DNA from: Rhodopirellula sp. P2
GTDB taxonomy: Bacteria; Planctomycetota; Planctomycetia; Pirellulales; Pirellulaceae
Direction: 5' to 3'
DNA length: 64,000 nucleotides
Assembly (NCBI RefSeq): GCF_028768465.1
Contig: NZ_CP118225.1
Location: 558,001 to 622,000 of the forward strand
Shown: in pieces, positions 49,007 through 58,199 of the stretch
Layout of the letters: each line of letters opens with the position of its first letter
How positions within the stretch are numbered: position 1 is the stretch's first letter
Program-made: the position numbers and the translations under genes
Notes under the pieces: generated by a model
Seen by the model: only the letters and a program-made list of their open reading frames with translations
Database searches by the model: none
What the model was told of the DNA's origin: nothing

Positions 49007-52000
49007 TCAGGCGTCACCGGGAATGTTCGTGATGTAAACGACACCTTCGGTGCCCGGGACCAGCAGCTTATCGCCCACCGGCAAAGGACCGGCCGACAAA
49101 GGCTGGCCAAGTTTCGTCGTCCCCACCACGTTGCCCGAAGCGGGATCGATCGAGGTCAACCAACCATCTTTGCCGGTAAGAACCCAACGTCCACCGGTCG
49201 AAACGACTTGGTCGACCAACAAACCGGCTTCTGGCATTTGCGTTTGAAACAGAGGTTCGCCCGAGGCACTGAAGCCTCGCAACATTTGATCATCCGTGAT
49301 CACCAAGGCGATCTCGCCGGTGGAATCCGACTGCGCCGCCACGGGTCCCCAAACGACACGTCCATCCAAGACCTTCTTGAAGGTTTGCTCGAGCCCCGTC
49401 TGGTCATGGCCCACCAAGTAATCCGAGGCCGGACCGCTGACACTGCCGAGCAAGCTCGATTCGATGCCGGCCACGGTGCCCAAGAAAGGCGATTCCAAAT
49501 CAACACTCGACAGTTCTCGAATTTGGTCGCCGACGCGCAGTCGATACAGCTTCTTACGACTGTCTGCGATCAAGACTTGATCAGGGTCCGCAGCGCTGTT
49601 GATCGGGTTGGTCCACTCGACCGTCGCGGTGGGATCGCTGGCCGGTTGGAATGGCGCCCCTTTGACACGTCCGGTTTGCCAATCCATCAACACAGCGCGT
49701 CCGGTATCGAGCGGCAAGAACAAACCACCGCCACTGAACGTTGCCACGCCGGTTGGCTTGGGCCCCGTCAACTGGAACGTGACCTTGCGAAGTTTCTCAC
49801 TCCGACGAGTCGGGTCATAGATCAACGCTTCGCCCTTCTGGGCTTGGTTCAACAGAATGCGACGAACGTCATCCACCGCAATTGGGTTTTGGAAACTCAT
49901 TGAGATCCCATTGGCACCGGGGTTCTCAATCGGGCCCTGCGTCGATCCCGTCGCCAGTGAGTCCGAGGTCAACTCGAACAAGGCACCTTGGCTGGTCACC
50001 GCGTGAAAACCACTTTCCGGTGCAGGTGTGATCATGGCGATCGGCGTTCCCACATCGGTCCGCCACAATTCGCGGCCGGTCTTGGGCTCCGCCGCCGTCA
50101 CGCGAATCGCGGAGGTGCCTTTCAAGACGCGAGCGTGCACGAGCACATCTTCGAGCGACAACGGTTGGCCGATGAAGGTGTCGCCTTCGTTTTTGCCCCA
50201 ATCGTAGACCACACGGCCCGTGTTGATTTGCAACTCGTAGCGACCGATTCGCGTGCCCGTGATCCACATTTGGCTGCGTCCGACTGCCATCCGAGTCAGC
50301 GTGGGTTTGTCATACGCGGCAACCTGCTGAGCGATCAACGAGACCTGATCTTTTTCCGAGGTCGGCTCAATGTCATACACCGCGACTTGACCACGGTCGG
50401 TCAACACGATCAGACGACGATTTTGAACAATCGGTGGAACCACCACGTTGCCGTCCAACCGGAACGGACTCTGAGCGACCCGGATGTTCTCGCCGTTTTC
50501 ATCGACTTTCAAAACGTGAACTTGAGCGTAATCGCTGCCCGCGTTTTCGATCACAAACACGTGGCCGAGCAATGACACCGGAGCGACCGCGATCGTGCCT
50601 TCATCGTGTTCGAGATACAGACTTTCGATGCATTTTCCGTCGCGTGCGTTGAGCACGTACAGGTTGCTGTGACCGCCGGGAATGTAAATCCGATTCAAAG
50701 TGTCATCGAGTCCGGCGGGGGTCGACAATTCCTGCGACAGATCCGTCGACCATTTGACATCACCGGAATCCGAATCCATCGCGACCAACGTCCCGGACTT
50801 CATCGTCACCAGAATGGAATCACGTCCTGCGACCGGTTCAACAAAGGGTTCTCCAATTTTGGCTCGCCAGACGACTTCGCCGTCTTCCCCACGGCAGCGA
50901 CGAATCTCGTCGTTGGCCATGTCCGACAACAAAACCGCCGTGCCATCGTCCAATCGCAACGGCGTGTAGTCCTCGCCTTGACCGGTGTAATCACGCCACA
51001 ACAAACGACCGTCGTCGACTGCAAACGCCAACACCGATCCGCCTGCTCGAAGGAAGAAGACCTCGTCTTCAATGCCAGGGATGGAATTGCCTTGGCGTGT
51101 GGTCAACACGATCGATCGCAGCGCCGCATCGTCGGCTGGATCCGTGCTGATCTTGGGTGTCTTCGCCGATGGCTTGACCAATGTTTGCTGAATCTCGCTG
51201 GCCTCTTCGACCAACGTCACCAAGCGTGAGTCCTTGGCCAGTTCAGGGAAATCACGCAGCAACGAATCGCGTTGGTCGTAGGCTTCCTTGGTTTTCTTTT
51301 CCGCGAGGGCTGCTTGCATCGCCGCCTCTGTCTCGTCCAGTCGAACGTTGCGATCGATTTCGCGTTTGACGCGGTTGCGAGCCTCTGAGAGTTGCAACAA
51401 CCGTCCCGACAAAGTCGTCTTCATCGATGACAACATGTAGTTCGGGTTGTCAATCAACGTTTGTTGCTCGTCGAGTCGCTCAAGCAGACGTCGTTTCTCT
51501 TCCGTTTCCTTTGCGAACTCAGCCTCTTTCGCGATGTTCTCGGCGACGTCAACCAGGAACCCTGCCAGGTTGCCTCGCTCATCGTTCATTGCCTCCTCGT
51601 TGATGACCGTTGGCAACTTCTCTTTGGCCATTTCCAACCCAGCCACTGGATCGGTCATTTGCTCGGCACGAAACAACTCGCACATCGTGATTCGGGTTCG
51701 AGCCAACGACGAGTACTGACTGCTTTCGCCAAATTGATCGAGGTAAGCGATGTAGGCGTCTTGAGCCGGTTGATAGCTTTGGCTGTCGTATTGTTTGTTG
51801 GCGAGCGCGATGAACTCGTCCGCGTTGCCTTTCGAAAGCACGAACCAAAGCACGCCGCCGGCGATGATCAAGAATCCGATGATTCCCAAGTAACCGTAGA
51901 TTTTGAACGAGTCCCAAGTGGACTTGGTCTCGGGTTTCTTGATCCGAGAGGAAGGGCGACCACGCGATGGAGCGTCCCCCATCGAATCGCCCGACACATC

Positions 52001-52369
52001 CGCTTCCGCGACCACTTCGACGGGTTCCGCCACAACGGCTTCCACTTCGACCGGATTGTCGCCGAACGGGTCGTCGTCTTCGATGACGGCTTCGGGAACG
52101 TCGTCGTCATCGATCAGCTGTGCTGTCAGATCCTCTTCGCCATCGACCACTTCCACAGCTTCGGAATCGTACGACTCACTGCGCAGTTCGCCGATCAGCT
52201 TGGTCGCTTGGAATCGCGTCAGCTGGCCATTGTCGACCAACAGCTTGGCCACCGCTTCGGGGGTCACGCGTGAGCCACCTTGTGACATTTGTTCTCGCAA
52301 CGCCTCAATGATCTCTTGGTCCAAGAGACCTCGCCGTTCCAGTTGGTCAATCAGTTCGTTTGCAAGCAT
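49007..52369 (-). CDS. Membrane-anchored PQQ-propeller protein, 1120 aa
   Basis: ATG 52369 begins a cytoplasmic helical domain (LIDQLERRGLLDQEIIEALR), which resembles the short helical domain found at the start of several planctomycete signalling proteins. An acidic linker follows, then one membrane helix (IYGYLGIIGFLIIAGGVLWF) near residue 165. A periplasmic TPR-like and coiled region (~190-390) leads to PQQ-type beta-propeller repeats from about 420 to the end (RLLWRDYTGQ, GEVVWRAKIG, GDVKWSTDL, GRELWRTDVG). It ends 6-24 bases before the solute-binding-like gene. Confidence 0.83.
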   Translation of the reverse strand: MLANELIDQLERRGLLDQEIIEALREQMSQGGSRVTPEAVAKLLVDNGQLTRFQATKLIGELRSESYDSEAVEVVDGEEDLTAQLIDDDDVPEAVIEDDDPFGDNPVEVEAVVAEPVEVVAEADVSGDSMGDAPSRGRPSSRIKKPETKSTWDSFKIYGYLGIIGFLIIAGGVLWFVLSKGNADEFIALANKQYDSQSYQPAQDAYIAYLDQFGESSQYSSLARTRITMCELFRAEQMTDPVAGLEMAKEKLPTVINEEAMNDERGNLAGFLVDVAENIAKEAEFAKETEEKRRLLERLDEQQTLIDNPNYMLSSMKTTLSGRLLQLSEARNRVKREIDRNVRLDETEAAMQAALAEKKTKEAYDQRDSLLRDFPELAKDSRLVTLVEEASEIQQTLVKPSAKTPKISTDPADDAALRSIVLTTRQGNSIPGIEDEVFFLRAGGSVLAFAVDDGRLLWRDYTGQGEDYTPLRLDDGTAVLLSDMANDEIRRCRGEDGEVVWRAKIGEPFVEPVAGRDSILVTMKSGTLVAMDSDSGDVKWSTDLSQELSTPAGLDDTLNRIYIPGGHSNLYVLNARDGKCIESLYLEHDEGTIAVAPVSLLGHVFVIENAGSDYAQVHVLKVDENGENIRVAQSPFRLDGNVVVPPIVQNRRLIVLTDRGQVAVYDIEPTSEKDQVSLIAQQVAAYDKPTLTRMAVGRSQMWITGTRIGRYELQINTGRVVYDWGKNEGDTFIGQPLSLEDVLVHARVLKGTSAIRVTAAEPKTGRELWRTDVGTPIAMITPAPESGFHAVTSQGALFELTSDSLATGSTQGPIENPGANGISMSFQNPIAVDDVRRILLNQAQKGEALIYDPTRRSEKLRKVTFQLTGPKPTGVATFSGGGLFLPLDTGRAVLMDWQTGRVKGAPFQPASDPTATVEWTNPINSAADPDQVLIADSRKKLYRLRVGDQIRELSSVDLESPFLGTVAGIESSLLGSVSGPASDYLVGHDQTGLEQTFKKVLDGRVVWGPVAAQSDSTGEIALVITDDQMLRGFSASGEPLFQTQMPEAGLLVDQVVSTGGRWVLTGKDGWLTSIDPASGNVVGTTKLGQPLSAGPLPVGDKLLVPGTEGVVYITNIPGDA

Positions 52370-52507
52370 GTTGTTGATTGTGAAACCGCCGACCATCGAG
52401 CCGGTGGGTTCTGTTGGTGGATAGAAAAGACAAGAGGCAAAGAATCACAAACGCCGACGCGGGGAACATGTCAGCGTGCGATGGTGGGGACGAGCGTCAG
52501 AAAAGCG

Positions 52508-53293
52508 TCAATCAAAACCGTCAACTTCGGTGACCTGCAAGGCCGCAAAGCCGGCGATCGTGCCAGCGTCCATGCCATCGACCAGAAACTGCAGCTTGGC
52601 ATTTTCGTGAACCTTGATGTTCAACTGCATGCCGTCGCGATTGTCGCCCACCGCCTCTTTGAGGGCGCTGATCAGATTCTGCTTCCCGGGTGTTTCTTTT
52701 TCCCATTCAGGAGCAAGAACGAGGAAGCCGCCGTTCTCGTCGATTTCCAATTCGACCGGATCCTTCTCGTCGGTTTCTTCCGGATCGTTGTTCGTACTGG
52801 GCAGCTCGGATTGCTGGCGAGGCATTTGGATCGATTTCTGCAACGAAAAACTCGCTGTGACCATGAAGAAGATCAGCAGCAAGAACGTCACATCGACCAT
52901 CGGTGTCATGTCGAGTTCGCCGTCGTCACGCTTTTTGCGTGGCGGCAGGGCATCGTCATCATCGTCGTCCAGGTTGAATGCGGCGGGTTCCACGCCTTCG
53001 GACACGGCGGCCAGTTCGTCACGCATCGCGGCGTGAGCGGGGCTGCCGATCCTCATGTCTTCATCTTCCACGCTCATCGCGGCTTCGGCGACGGATTCTG
53101 CTTCGACCGCCGCGACCTCTACCGGTTCCGCTTCCACGGGCTCCACCTCCACCGGTTCGGCTTCCACCGCAACGGGAGCTTCCGGGATCGTGATCGGTGA
53201 ATCGCAACCGGGGCATCGAATTTTTCGTCCGCCCAAGCGTTCGTTCACTCGGCGTGACTCACCGCAGGAAGGGCACTCAAATTGGATTGACAT
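52508..53293 (-). CDS. exbD: ExbD-like protein with N-terminal zinc ribbon
   Basis: 261 aa. The N-terminus has FECPSCGESRRVNERLGG then IRCPGCDSP, a zinc-ribbon-like pair fused to an acidic Val/Glu/Pro-rich linker of about 90 residues. The ExbD part follows: LDMTPMVDVTFLLLIFFMVT with the membrane Asp used for proton coupling. A periplasmic domain completes it. The cytosolic zinc-ribbon extension is not present in standard ExbD and is a planctomycete-style fusion. Confidence 0.88.
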   Translation of the reverse strand: MSIQFECPSCGESRRVNERLGGRKIRCPGCDSPITIPEAPVAVEAEPVEVEPVEAEPVEVAAVEAESVAEAAMSVEDEDMRIGSPAHAAMRDELAAVSEGVEPAAFNLDDDDDDALPPRKKRDDGELDMTPMVDVTFLLLIFFMVTASFSLQKSIQMPRQQSELPSTNNDPEETDEKDPVELEIDENGGFLVLAPEWEKETPGKQNLISALKEAVGDNRDGMQLNIKVHENAKLQFLVDGMDAGTIAGFAALQVTEVDGFD

Positions 53294-53318
53294 GTTTGTC
53301 ACTCAAAACGGATGCGGG

Positions 53319-53807
53319 TTACTGTTCTTTGACAGCGATGTAGGTGAATTCCAAATCTTGAAACGCATCACCGACGATCTTCTGGACCCTGGTGACCTCG
53401 GACACCTTCACCTCTGCGTCCCCGAGCAACATCACTTGGTTCTTGTTCGTCCCGATGGATTTCTCCAATTCGCCGGTCACGTACTCAACAATCTCGCTGG
53501 TCGCGGTCTCTTCGTCTTTGCTGAATTCGCTGCCGTCATAGCGACGCAAAATCGCGGGTGAGTCACCGCCAGCGGGCTCAATGAAAATGACCGCTGAATC
53601 CTTGGCTGAGATCGCCAACCCATTGGTGGCCTCGGGGATTTTCCCGGTTTGCGTCGGATCCATTTTGGAAGCGACCACAAAGAAGATCAGCAACAGGAAC
53701 GTGATGTCGATCATCGGTGTGATGTCCATCTCCTCCTCAGGACGCTTCTTCCGAGGCAGGGCTGGTTCGTCGTCCTCATCGTCGTCAATGAATCCCTGAC
53801 TCATCAT
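53319..53807 (-). CDS. exbD: ExbD/TolR-like proton channel subunit
   Basis: 162 aa. A short acidic cytosolic N-terminus, then DITPMIDITFLLLIFFVVAS with the coupling Asp, then a ~120-residue periplasmic domain. ATG 53807 or 53804 overlaps the exbB stop. Together with ExbB it should use the proton gradient to move a partner protein. Two ExbD paralogs in one operon suggest a heteromeric motor. Confidence 0.92.
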   Translation of the reverse strand: MMSQGFIDDDEDDEPALPRKKRPEEEMDITPMIDITFLLLIFFVVASKMDPTQTGKIPEATNGLAISAKDSAVIFIEPAGGDSPAILRRYDGSEFSKDEETATSEIVEYVTGELEKSIGTNKNQVMLLGDAEVKVSEVTRVQKIVGDAFQDLEFTYIAVKEQ

Positions 53808-54508
53808 CGAACTCCAGCAGTGACTTCAGCATTGGCGGAGGCACCGTTTTTGGCCGCGGCACCTTGTGACTTCGCCAAACCAACTTTGAACGCTTCGAAG
53901 AATCGCTGCAAACCGGATCCCAGCAGATCTTCCATCTTCGCGATCCGAATCATCACGGTGGCAACCAGCAACATCAGCGGAATCGCGATGGCCAATCCAC
54001 TGGCGGTCGTCACCAGTGCAACTTGAATATCGCCGGCGAGCGCCGAAGGTTCGACTTGCTCGGCGGTGGCCAGCGTTTTAAACGCTCCCATCATCCCGAA
54101 CACCGTCCCGAACAACCCGATCATGGGAGCACTTTTGATGACGGTGCTGACCCAACTGAGTCGGTATTCGAGGTCACTCATCACGTCGCGTTGAAAGCGG
54201 TCCATCATGATTTGCTTGGCGCGTTTGAACCCTTCTTCGCGATTGACGACGGCCATGTCGATCATTTGCGGGATCGCACGAACGTCTCCATCGCAGTATT
54301 CGTGAACACCTTCGTAGTCGCCCGCTCGCAGCATCTGCTCGACGTCGTCCATGAACGCGTCCTGTTGTTCTTCCGTCTTGAATCGTTTTTGACCGACGCG
54401 GGTCCACACGATCACGATCTGATACAGCCCCCAAAGTGCAACGGCAGCCAGCGCCAAGTACGTTGAGTTGGAGATGATTTCGTACAGCGAAGTTTCAGCG
54501 AGCAACAA
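53804..54508 (-). CDS. exbB: ExbB/TolQ/MotA family proton channel
   Basis: 234 aa with a first helix LALAAVALWGLYQIVIVW, a cytoplasmic loop (~35-125) and two late helices with the family pattern SAPMIGLFGTVFGMMGAF and LVTTASGLAIAIPLMLL (the Thr/Ser line the pore). The C-terminus is Ala-rich. The start is at 54508, and the stop overlaps the next exbD. Confidence 0.93.
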   Translation of the reverse strand: MLLAETSLYEIISNSTYLALAAVALWGLYQIVIVWTRVGQKRFKTEEQQDAFMDDVEQMLRAGDYEGVHEYCDGDVRAIPQMIDMAVVNREEGFKRAKQIMMDRFQRDVMSDLEYRLSWVSTVIKSAPMIGLFGTVFGMMGAFKTLATAEQVEPSALAGDIQVALVTTASGLAIAIPLMLLVATVMIRIAKMEDLLGSGLQRFFEAFKVGLAKSQGAAAKNGASANAEVTAGVR

Positions 54509-54680
54509 CGTTTTGTCCTATGTACTTTCAGAGTGATGCGATTGTTTGGTTGGATGTCAGCCCGCCTTGGTTCCCGCGATGGGAGTCACACGGTCAGGTG
54601 CGAGTGGGGCATGGTAACGAGGAGCGGTGACGGCGGAGGTTGCCACCTTCCATTGTGGTTACCCAATTCGAAATTTCACG

Positions 54681-55679
54681 TCATTTGCCTTTGCGATAGC
54701 GTTGTTCGACCACTTCAAATTGGTATCCACTTCCGCTGGCGGTGCTTTGAAACACCGTCTTGGCAATGGAAACGACGCTCGGATGCCCTTTTTCTCTGGC
54801 GTATTCCAGTTCGATGTGGGCCAGTTCGTTCTCGAGTTGTTCCGGGATGAATTTCAGCATCTGCCGGCCGTTGACGTTGATTCCAGCCTGAGTCAGCAAC
54901 GTCCGATCGAATTGCATCAGTGGGCTGGGGGTGGTCCACATGAAGTACAGCCGCTTTTCAGCCTCACTGTCGTCGACATGCCGCGACTTCGGCTTGCCAG
55001 CCAAGTCGCTGGCGTAATCGACCCCTTGGACTGATCCACCGATGGAACCGAGCTCGATTTTGTAGTAATCCAATTGGCTGGCGTATGGTTTCAGCCCTTT
55101 GGCCGAGAAATTCAATTGCCAACGCTCGAATCGAGGGATGATGTCTTCGCCTTCGCCCTCGGGGCCTGGTGGACGGCTGTCCCCTTTGCCGGTTCCGGCG
55201 GTGCTGGCCGTGGCGCTGGTGTTCATCGTGTCCAAGGCACCGGCGACACTGCTGACCGCGTCGGTCACCGCTTCGATGGTGTCCTGCAAGGTGGGCTCCA
55301 TCAGCTCCTCGACTTCTTCCGCCCCTGGCGGCTCAAAGTCACGCTCGAAACCTTCGGCATTGTCGGCACGACCGGCCGCATTTTCTTCAATGGGCGGGAA
55401 AGACTTCACTCTCTCTGGCATTCGCATCGTCAGCCAGACGATGAACAACATCACGACAAAAGCCCCGATGAACAGAATCAGCGACATGAACAGCGAAGTC
55501 ACCACGTCGAACTTGCTGGTCCGCAAACGCTCGCGTTCTTCCAATCGTTGCTTCTGAATCGCAGTCATCCCCCCCGAACCGGCGGAATTCGACCCTTGCG
55601 ACGCATCGTGATCGCTTACGGAAGTCGTGGTTTCGTCGATCTGCGGTTCGTCGATCACATTCTGATCGGGAGAAGCCAT
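54681..55679 (-). CDS. Single-pass membrane protein, TonB-like topology
   Basis: 332 aa from ATG 55679. A cytosolic ~55 residues precede one membrane helix (VVTSLFMSLILFIGAFVVML). A Glu/Pro/Ala-rich periplasmic linker (~90-170) then leads to a C-terminal domain of ~130 residues with FMWTTPSPLMQFDRTLLT and a YQFEVVEQRYRKGK end. No TonB motif is visible, but it is first in the cluster upstream of exbB and has the right topology to be the moved partner. Function is inferred only from context. Confidence 0.7.
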   Translation of the reverse strand: MASPDQNVIDEPQIDETTTSVSDHDASQGSNSAGSGGMTAIQKQRLEERERLRTSKFDVVTSLFMSLILFIGAFVVMLFIVWLTMRMPERVKSFPPIEENAAGRADNAEGFERDFEPPGAEEVEELMEPTLQDTIEAVTDAVSSVAGALDTMNTSATASTAGTGKGDSRPPGPEGEGEDIIPRFERWQLNFSAKGLKPYASQLDYYKIELGSIGGSVQGVDYASDLAGKPKSRHVDDSEAEKRLYFMWTTPSPLMQFDRTLLTQAGINVNGRQMLKFIPEQLENELAHIELEYAREKGHPSVVSIAKTVFQSTASGSGYQFEVVEQRYRKGK

Positions 55680-55850
55680 ATTCAGTCCTTGAGCAAGGAA
55701 CGACCAAATCGTTGGCCAGGAAAAGTGTTTTGAAGAGGCCGATTGACGACGACACCCATCATAGCGTACTTTCCTTACTTGTCGCCGAGGAACTTGTTCT
55801 TTGGCGCAAGCAAACGGTAACATTTGTGAGGCAATTCGCCTCCAAATCAC

Positions 55851-55923
55851 GGTTAGATAGCTCAGTTGGTAGAGCACGGCCCTGAAAAGGCCGGTGTCGG
55901 CGGTTCGAGCCCGCCTCTAACCA
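55851..55923 (+). tRNA. tRNA-Phe (anticodon GAA)
   Basis: The acceptor stem GGTTAGA/TCTAACC pairs perfectly. The anticodon stem CGGCC/GGCCG encloses CTGAAAA, giving anticodon GAA. The T arm GGCGG-TTCGAGC-CCGCC is intact. The discriminator is A and CCA is not encoded. It lies in the gap between the ExbB/ExbD cluster and the symporter. Confidence 0.95.
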
Positions 55924-56348
55924 CTTTCGCCTTTCACACTGCACCACGCAGACGTTGAAAGAGCTTCTGAATCGCGGCGATCCGCCGCTTGAGATCAACT
56001 CCGGCCTGCCCCCCTCGGAACTCAGAGGTCGTGCCGTTCTTAAGTGCCGTGCCAGTAACGCCTCAAGAACCCCGCCCGACGAAGTTGGGAGGGATCGGAA
56101 AGCGTGCGTTCAGCGAGCTTTCCGGGGGAGCGGCAATCCACGCCGCCTCCCGTGCTCGGCCCCCTCCCTCACGTACGCTTGAACGGCGTCGCTCGACTTC
56201 CCGCCAAACTTCGTTTCGGGAGAGGTGCATCATCAAAAGCCCGCCAAAACGCGGGCTCGATCAACTGCACGACCTCCTCAACCCGGAGTGACTCGGCCGC
56301 CGCCGAGATGCCCCGGCGGCCTGTTTCACTTGGCACGCGGCCAACCGG
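55924..56348. other. Repeat-bearing gap after tRNA-Phe
   Basis: About 425 bases without a gene. It holds dispersed repeat copy 2 at 56132-56197, and a GCCGCCGCC-type GC-rich stretch before the symporter stop. Confidence 0.5.
56132..56197 (+). repeat. Dispersed 66-bp repeat, copy 2
   Basis: Matches 42290-42355 at 58 of 66 bases with no gaps. A weaker match extends upstream (AGCGAG(A/C)TTTCCG-like). It lies downstream of tRNA-Phe and next to the 3' end of the symporter gene. Confidence 0.75.
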
Positions 56349-58046
56349 CTATTTTCTACCGATGGCTTCCAAGTAGGCACTCAGTTCCTCGCGAACCTTC
56401 GGGAACAGCAGGAACAGCCCAATCATGTTGGGAAAGACCATTGCGAAAATCATCGCATCGGAGAATTCGATGACTGAACCGAGCGAAACGGCTGCTCCGA
56501 TCACAACGACCAAGCAAAACAGCAATTTGTAGGACAAGTCAGCCGCTGTGCTGCGTCCGAACAGATACTTCCACGATTGCAGACCGTAGTACGACCACGA
56601 AATCATGGTTGAAAACGCGAACAGGATGATCGCGATCGTCAGCAAGTAACGGAATCCCGGCAACACGCTGTCAAACGCGGCGGAGGTCAAATCCACCCCA
56701 CCCATTCGAGCACCATCGATCAACACGGTGCTGGTTGCCGAGTCGACTTGCCCCCATGCAAACGAATTGTCCGCGTTGAAGAGAACAATCACGATCGCGG
56801 TCATCGTGCAGATCACGACCGTGTCAATGAATGGCTCCAGCAACGCAACGATGCCTTCCGAAGCGGGAAAACGCGTCTTCACGGCCGAGTGAGCAATCGC
56901 GGCAGAACCCGCTCCGGCTTCGTTTGAAAATGCGGCTCGACGGAAACCTTGCACCATCACGCCCAACAAACCACCAAAGCCAGCCTCCAGCGAAAACGCA
57001 CCGGAGATGACCTGGCCGATCGCCCAGGGCACGTCCTGAATGTGCATCAAAATGATCCCGAGTGCGGCGATCACGTACATCAATGCCATCAGCGGCACGA
57101 CCTTCTCGGTGACCTTCGCGATTCGCTTGATGCCGCCGATGATCACGATCGCAACCAAAACCGCCATCACCAAACCAATGATCGTCCCCGAGGAGCCTGT
57201 GTCGGGCAAATTCAGCAAGGATTTGATCTGCTGAGCGGCTTGGTTGGACTGGAACGCGTTGCCACCACCAAACGATCCGCCCACGCAGAACACGGCAAAA
57301 AGCACGCCCAAGACCTTTCCAACGGGCGCCATCCCACGCTCCGCCAGGCCTTTCTTGAGGTAATACATGGGTCCGCCATGGACCACACCATTGGCATCCA
57401 CGTCGCGGTACTTCACACCCAAGGTGCATTCGACAAACTTGGTCGACATGCCCAACAAACCGCAAACAACCATCCAAAACGTCGCGCCAGGACCACCCGC
57501 AGCAACCGCAACGGCGACCCCCGCGATGTTCCCCAAACCAACCGTTCCCGAAACCGCGGTCGCCAGAGCTTGGAAGTGCGAAACCTCGCCTTCGCCCTCG
57601 TCGCGAATGGTGTCGACCAAGTCACCGTCGACCTCCATGACCTCGACCCCCGTGGGGATCGTCTGGCCTTGTTTCTCAATCTCGTCAAACTTCCCGCTGA
57701 CCACCTCGATCGCCAACGGAAACAATCGCAGGTTGATGAACCCAAACACGATCGTGAAGAACAACGCTCCGCCAACGAGCAAGATCAAAACCAACGGCAG
57801 GGGGCCAACACCCGGTAGCTCCACACTGTAAAAAACAATGCTTCCCCAGGCATCAGCGATTGGCTTGAAAAACTGATCGACCTGCTGGTCCAGCCCCAAC
57901 GCCGGTTCAGCGACCGACTCCTCCGCCACCTCCTCTGAGGTCACTTCTTCTTGCGCGAATGCAGCCACTCCCCCCACCCCCAAAAGGGCAACAATCAAAG
58001 GTGCGATTCTTAGCAAGCTGAAACGAGCGAGCTTTGACAACAACAT
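56349..58046 (-). CDS. Sodium:alanine symporter family protein (AGCS)
   Basis: 565 aa from ATG 58046. A signal-peptide-like start (LLRIAPLIVALLGVGGVAAF) and an acidic linker come before about eleven membrane helices. AGCS signatures are present: ALATAVSGTVGLGNIAGVAV, GGPGATFWMVVCGLLGMSTK, and YYLKKGLAERG and RRAAFSNEAGAGSAAIAHSA. Na+-coupled uptake of alanine, glycine or a similar amino acid is expected. The N-terminal extension of about 60 residues is longer than in typical members. Confidence 0.9.
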   Translation of the reverse strand: MLLSKLARFSLLRIAPLIVALLGVGGVAAFAQEEVTSEEVAEESVAEPALGLDQQVDQFFKPIADAWGSIVFYSVELPGVGPLPLVLILLVGGALFFTIVFGFINLRLFPLAIEVVSGKFDEIEKQGQTIPTGVEVMEVDGDLVDTIRDEGEGEVSHFQALATAVSGTVGLGNIAGVAVAVAAGGPGATFWMVVCGLLGMSTKFVECTLGVKYRDVDANGVVHGGPMYYLKKGLAERGMAPVGKVLGVLFAVFCVGGSFGGGNAFQSNQAAQQIKSLLNLPDTGSSGTIIGLVMAVLVAIVIIGGIKRIAKVTEKVVPLMALMYVIAALGIILMHIQDVPWAIGQVISGAFSLEAGFGGLLGVMVQGFRRAAFSNEAGAGSAAIAHSAVKTRFPASEGIVALLEPFIDTVVICTMTAIVIVLFNADNSFAWGQVDSATSTVLIDGARMGGVDLTSAAFDSVLPGFRYLLTIAIILFAFSTMISWSYYGLQSWKYLFGRSTAADLSYKLLFCLVVVIGAAVSLGSVIEFSDAMIFAMVFPNMIGLFLLFPKVREELSAYLEAIGRK

Positions 58047-58199
58047 GAAGACTCCTGTACGAAGGACTGATTCGAACCAAACTGATGGGGAGATGGGCCA
58101 TAGGATAGTGAATCCTTCGCAAACGCGTCGGGGGTTTGTCACCAGGGATGTGCCAAGAAACACTCGAAAGCGGCTGAACTCGCAAAAAAGTAGCCTTAC

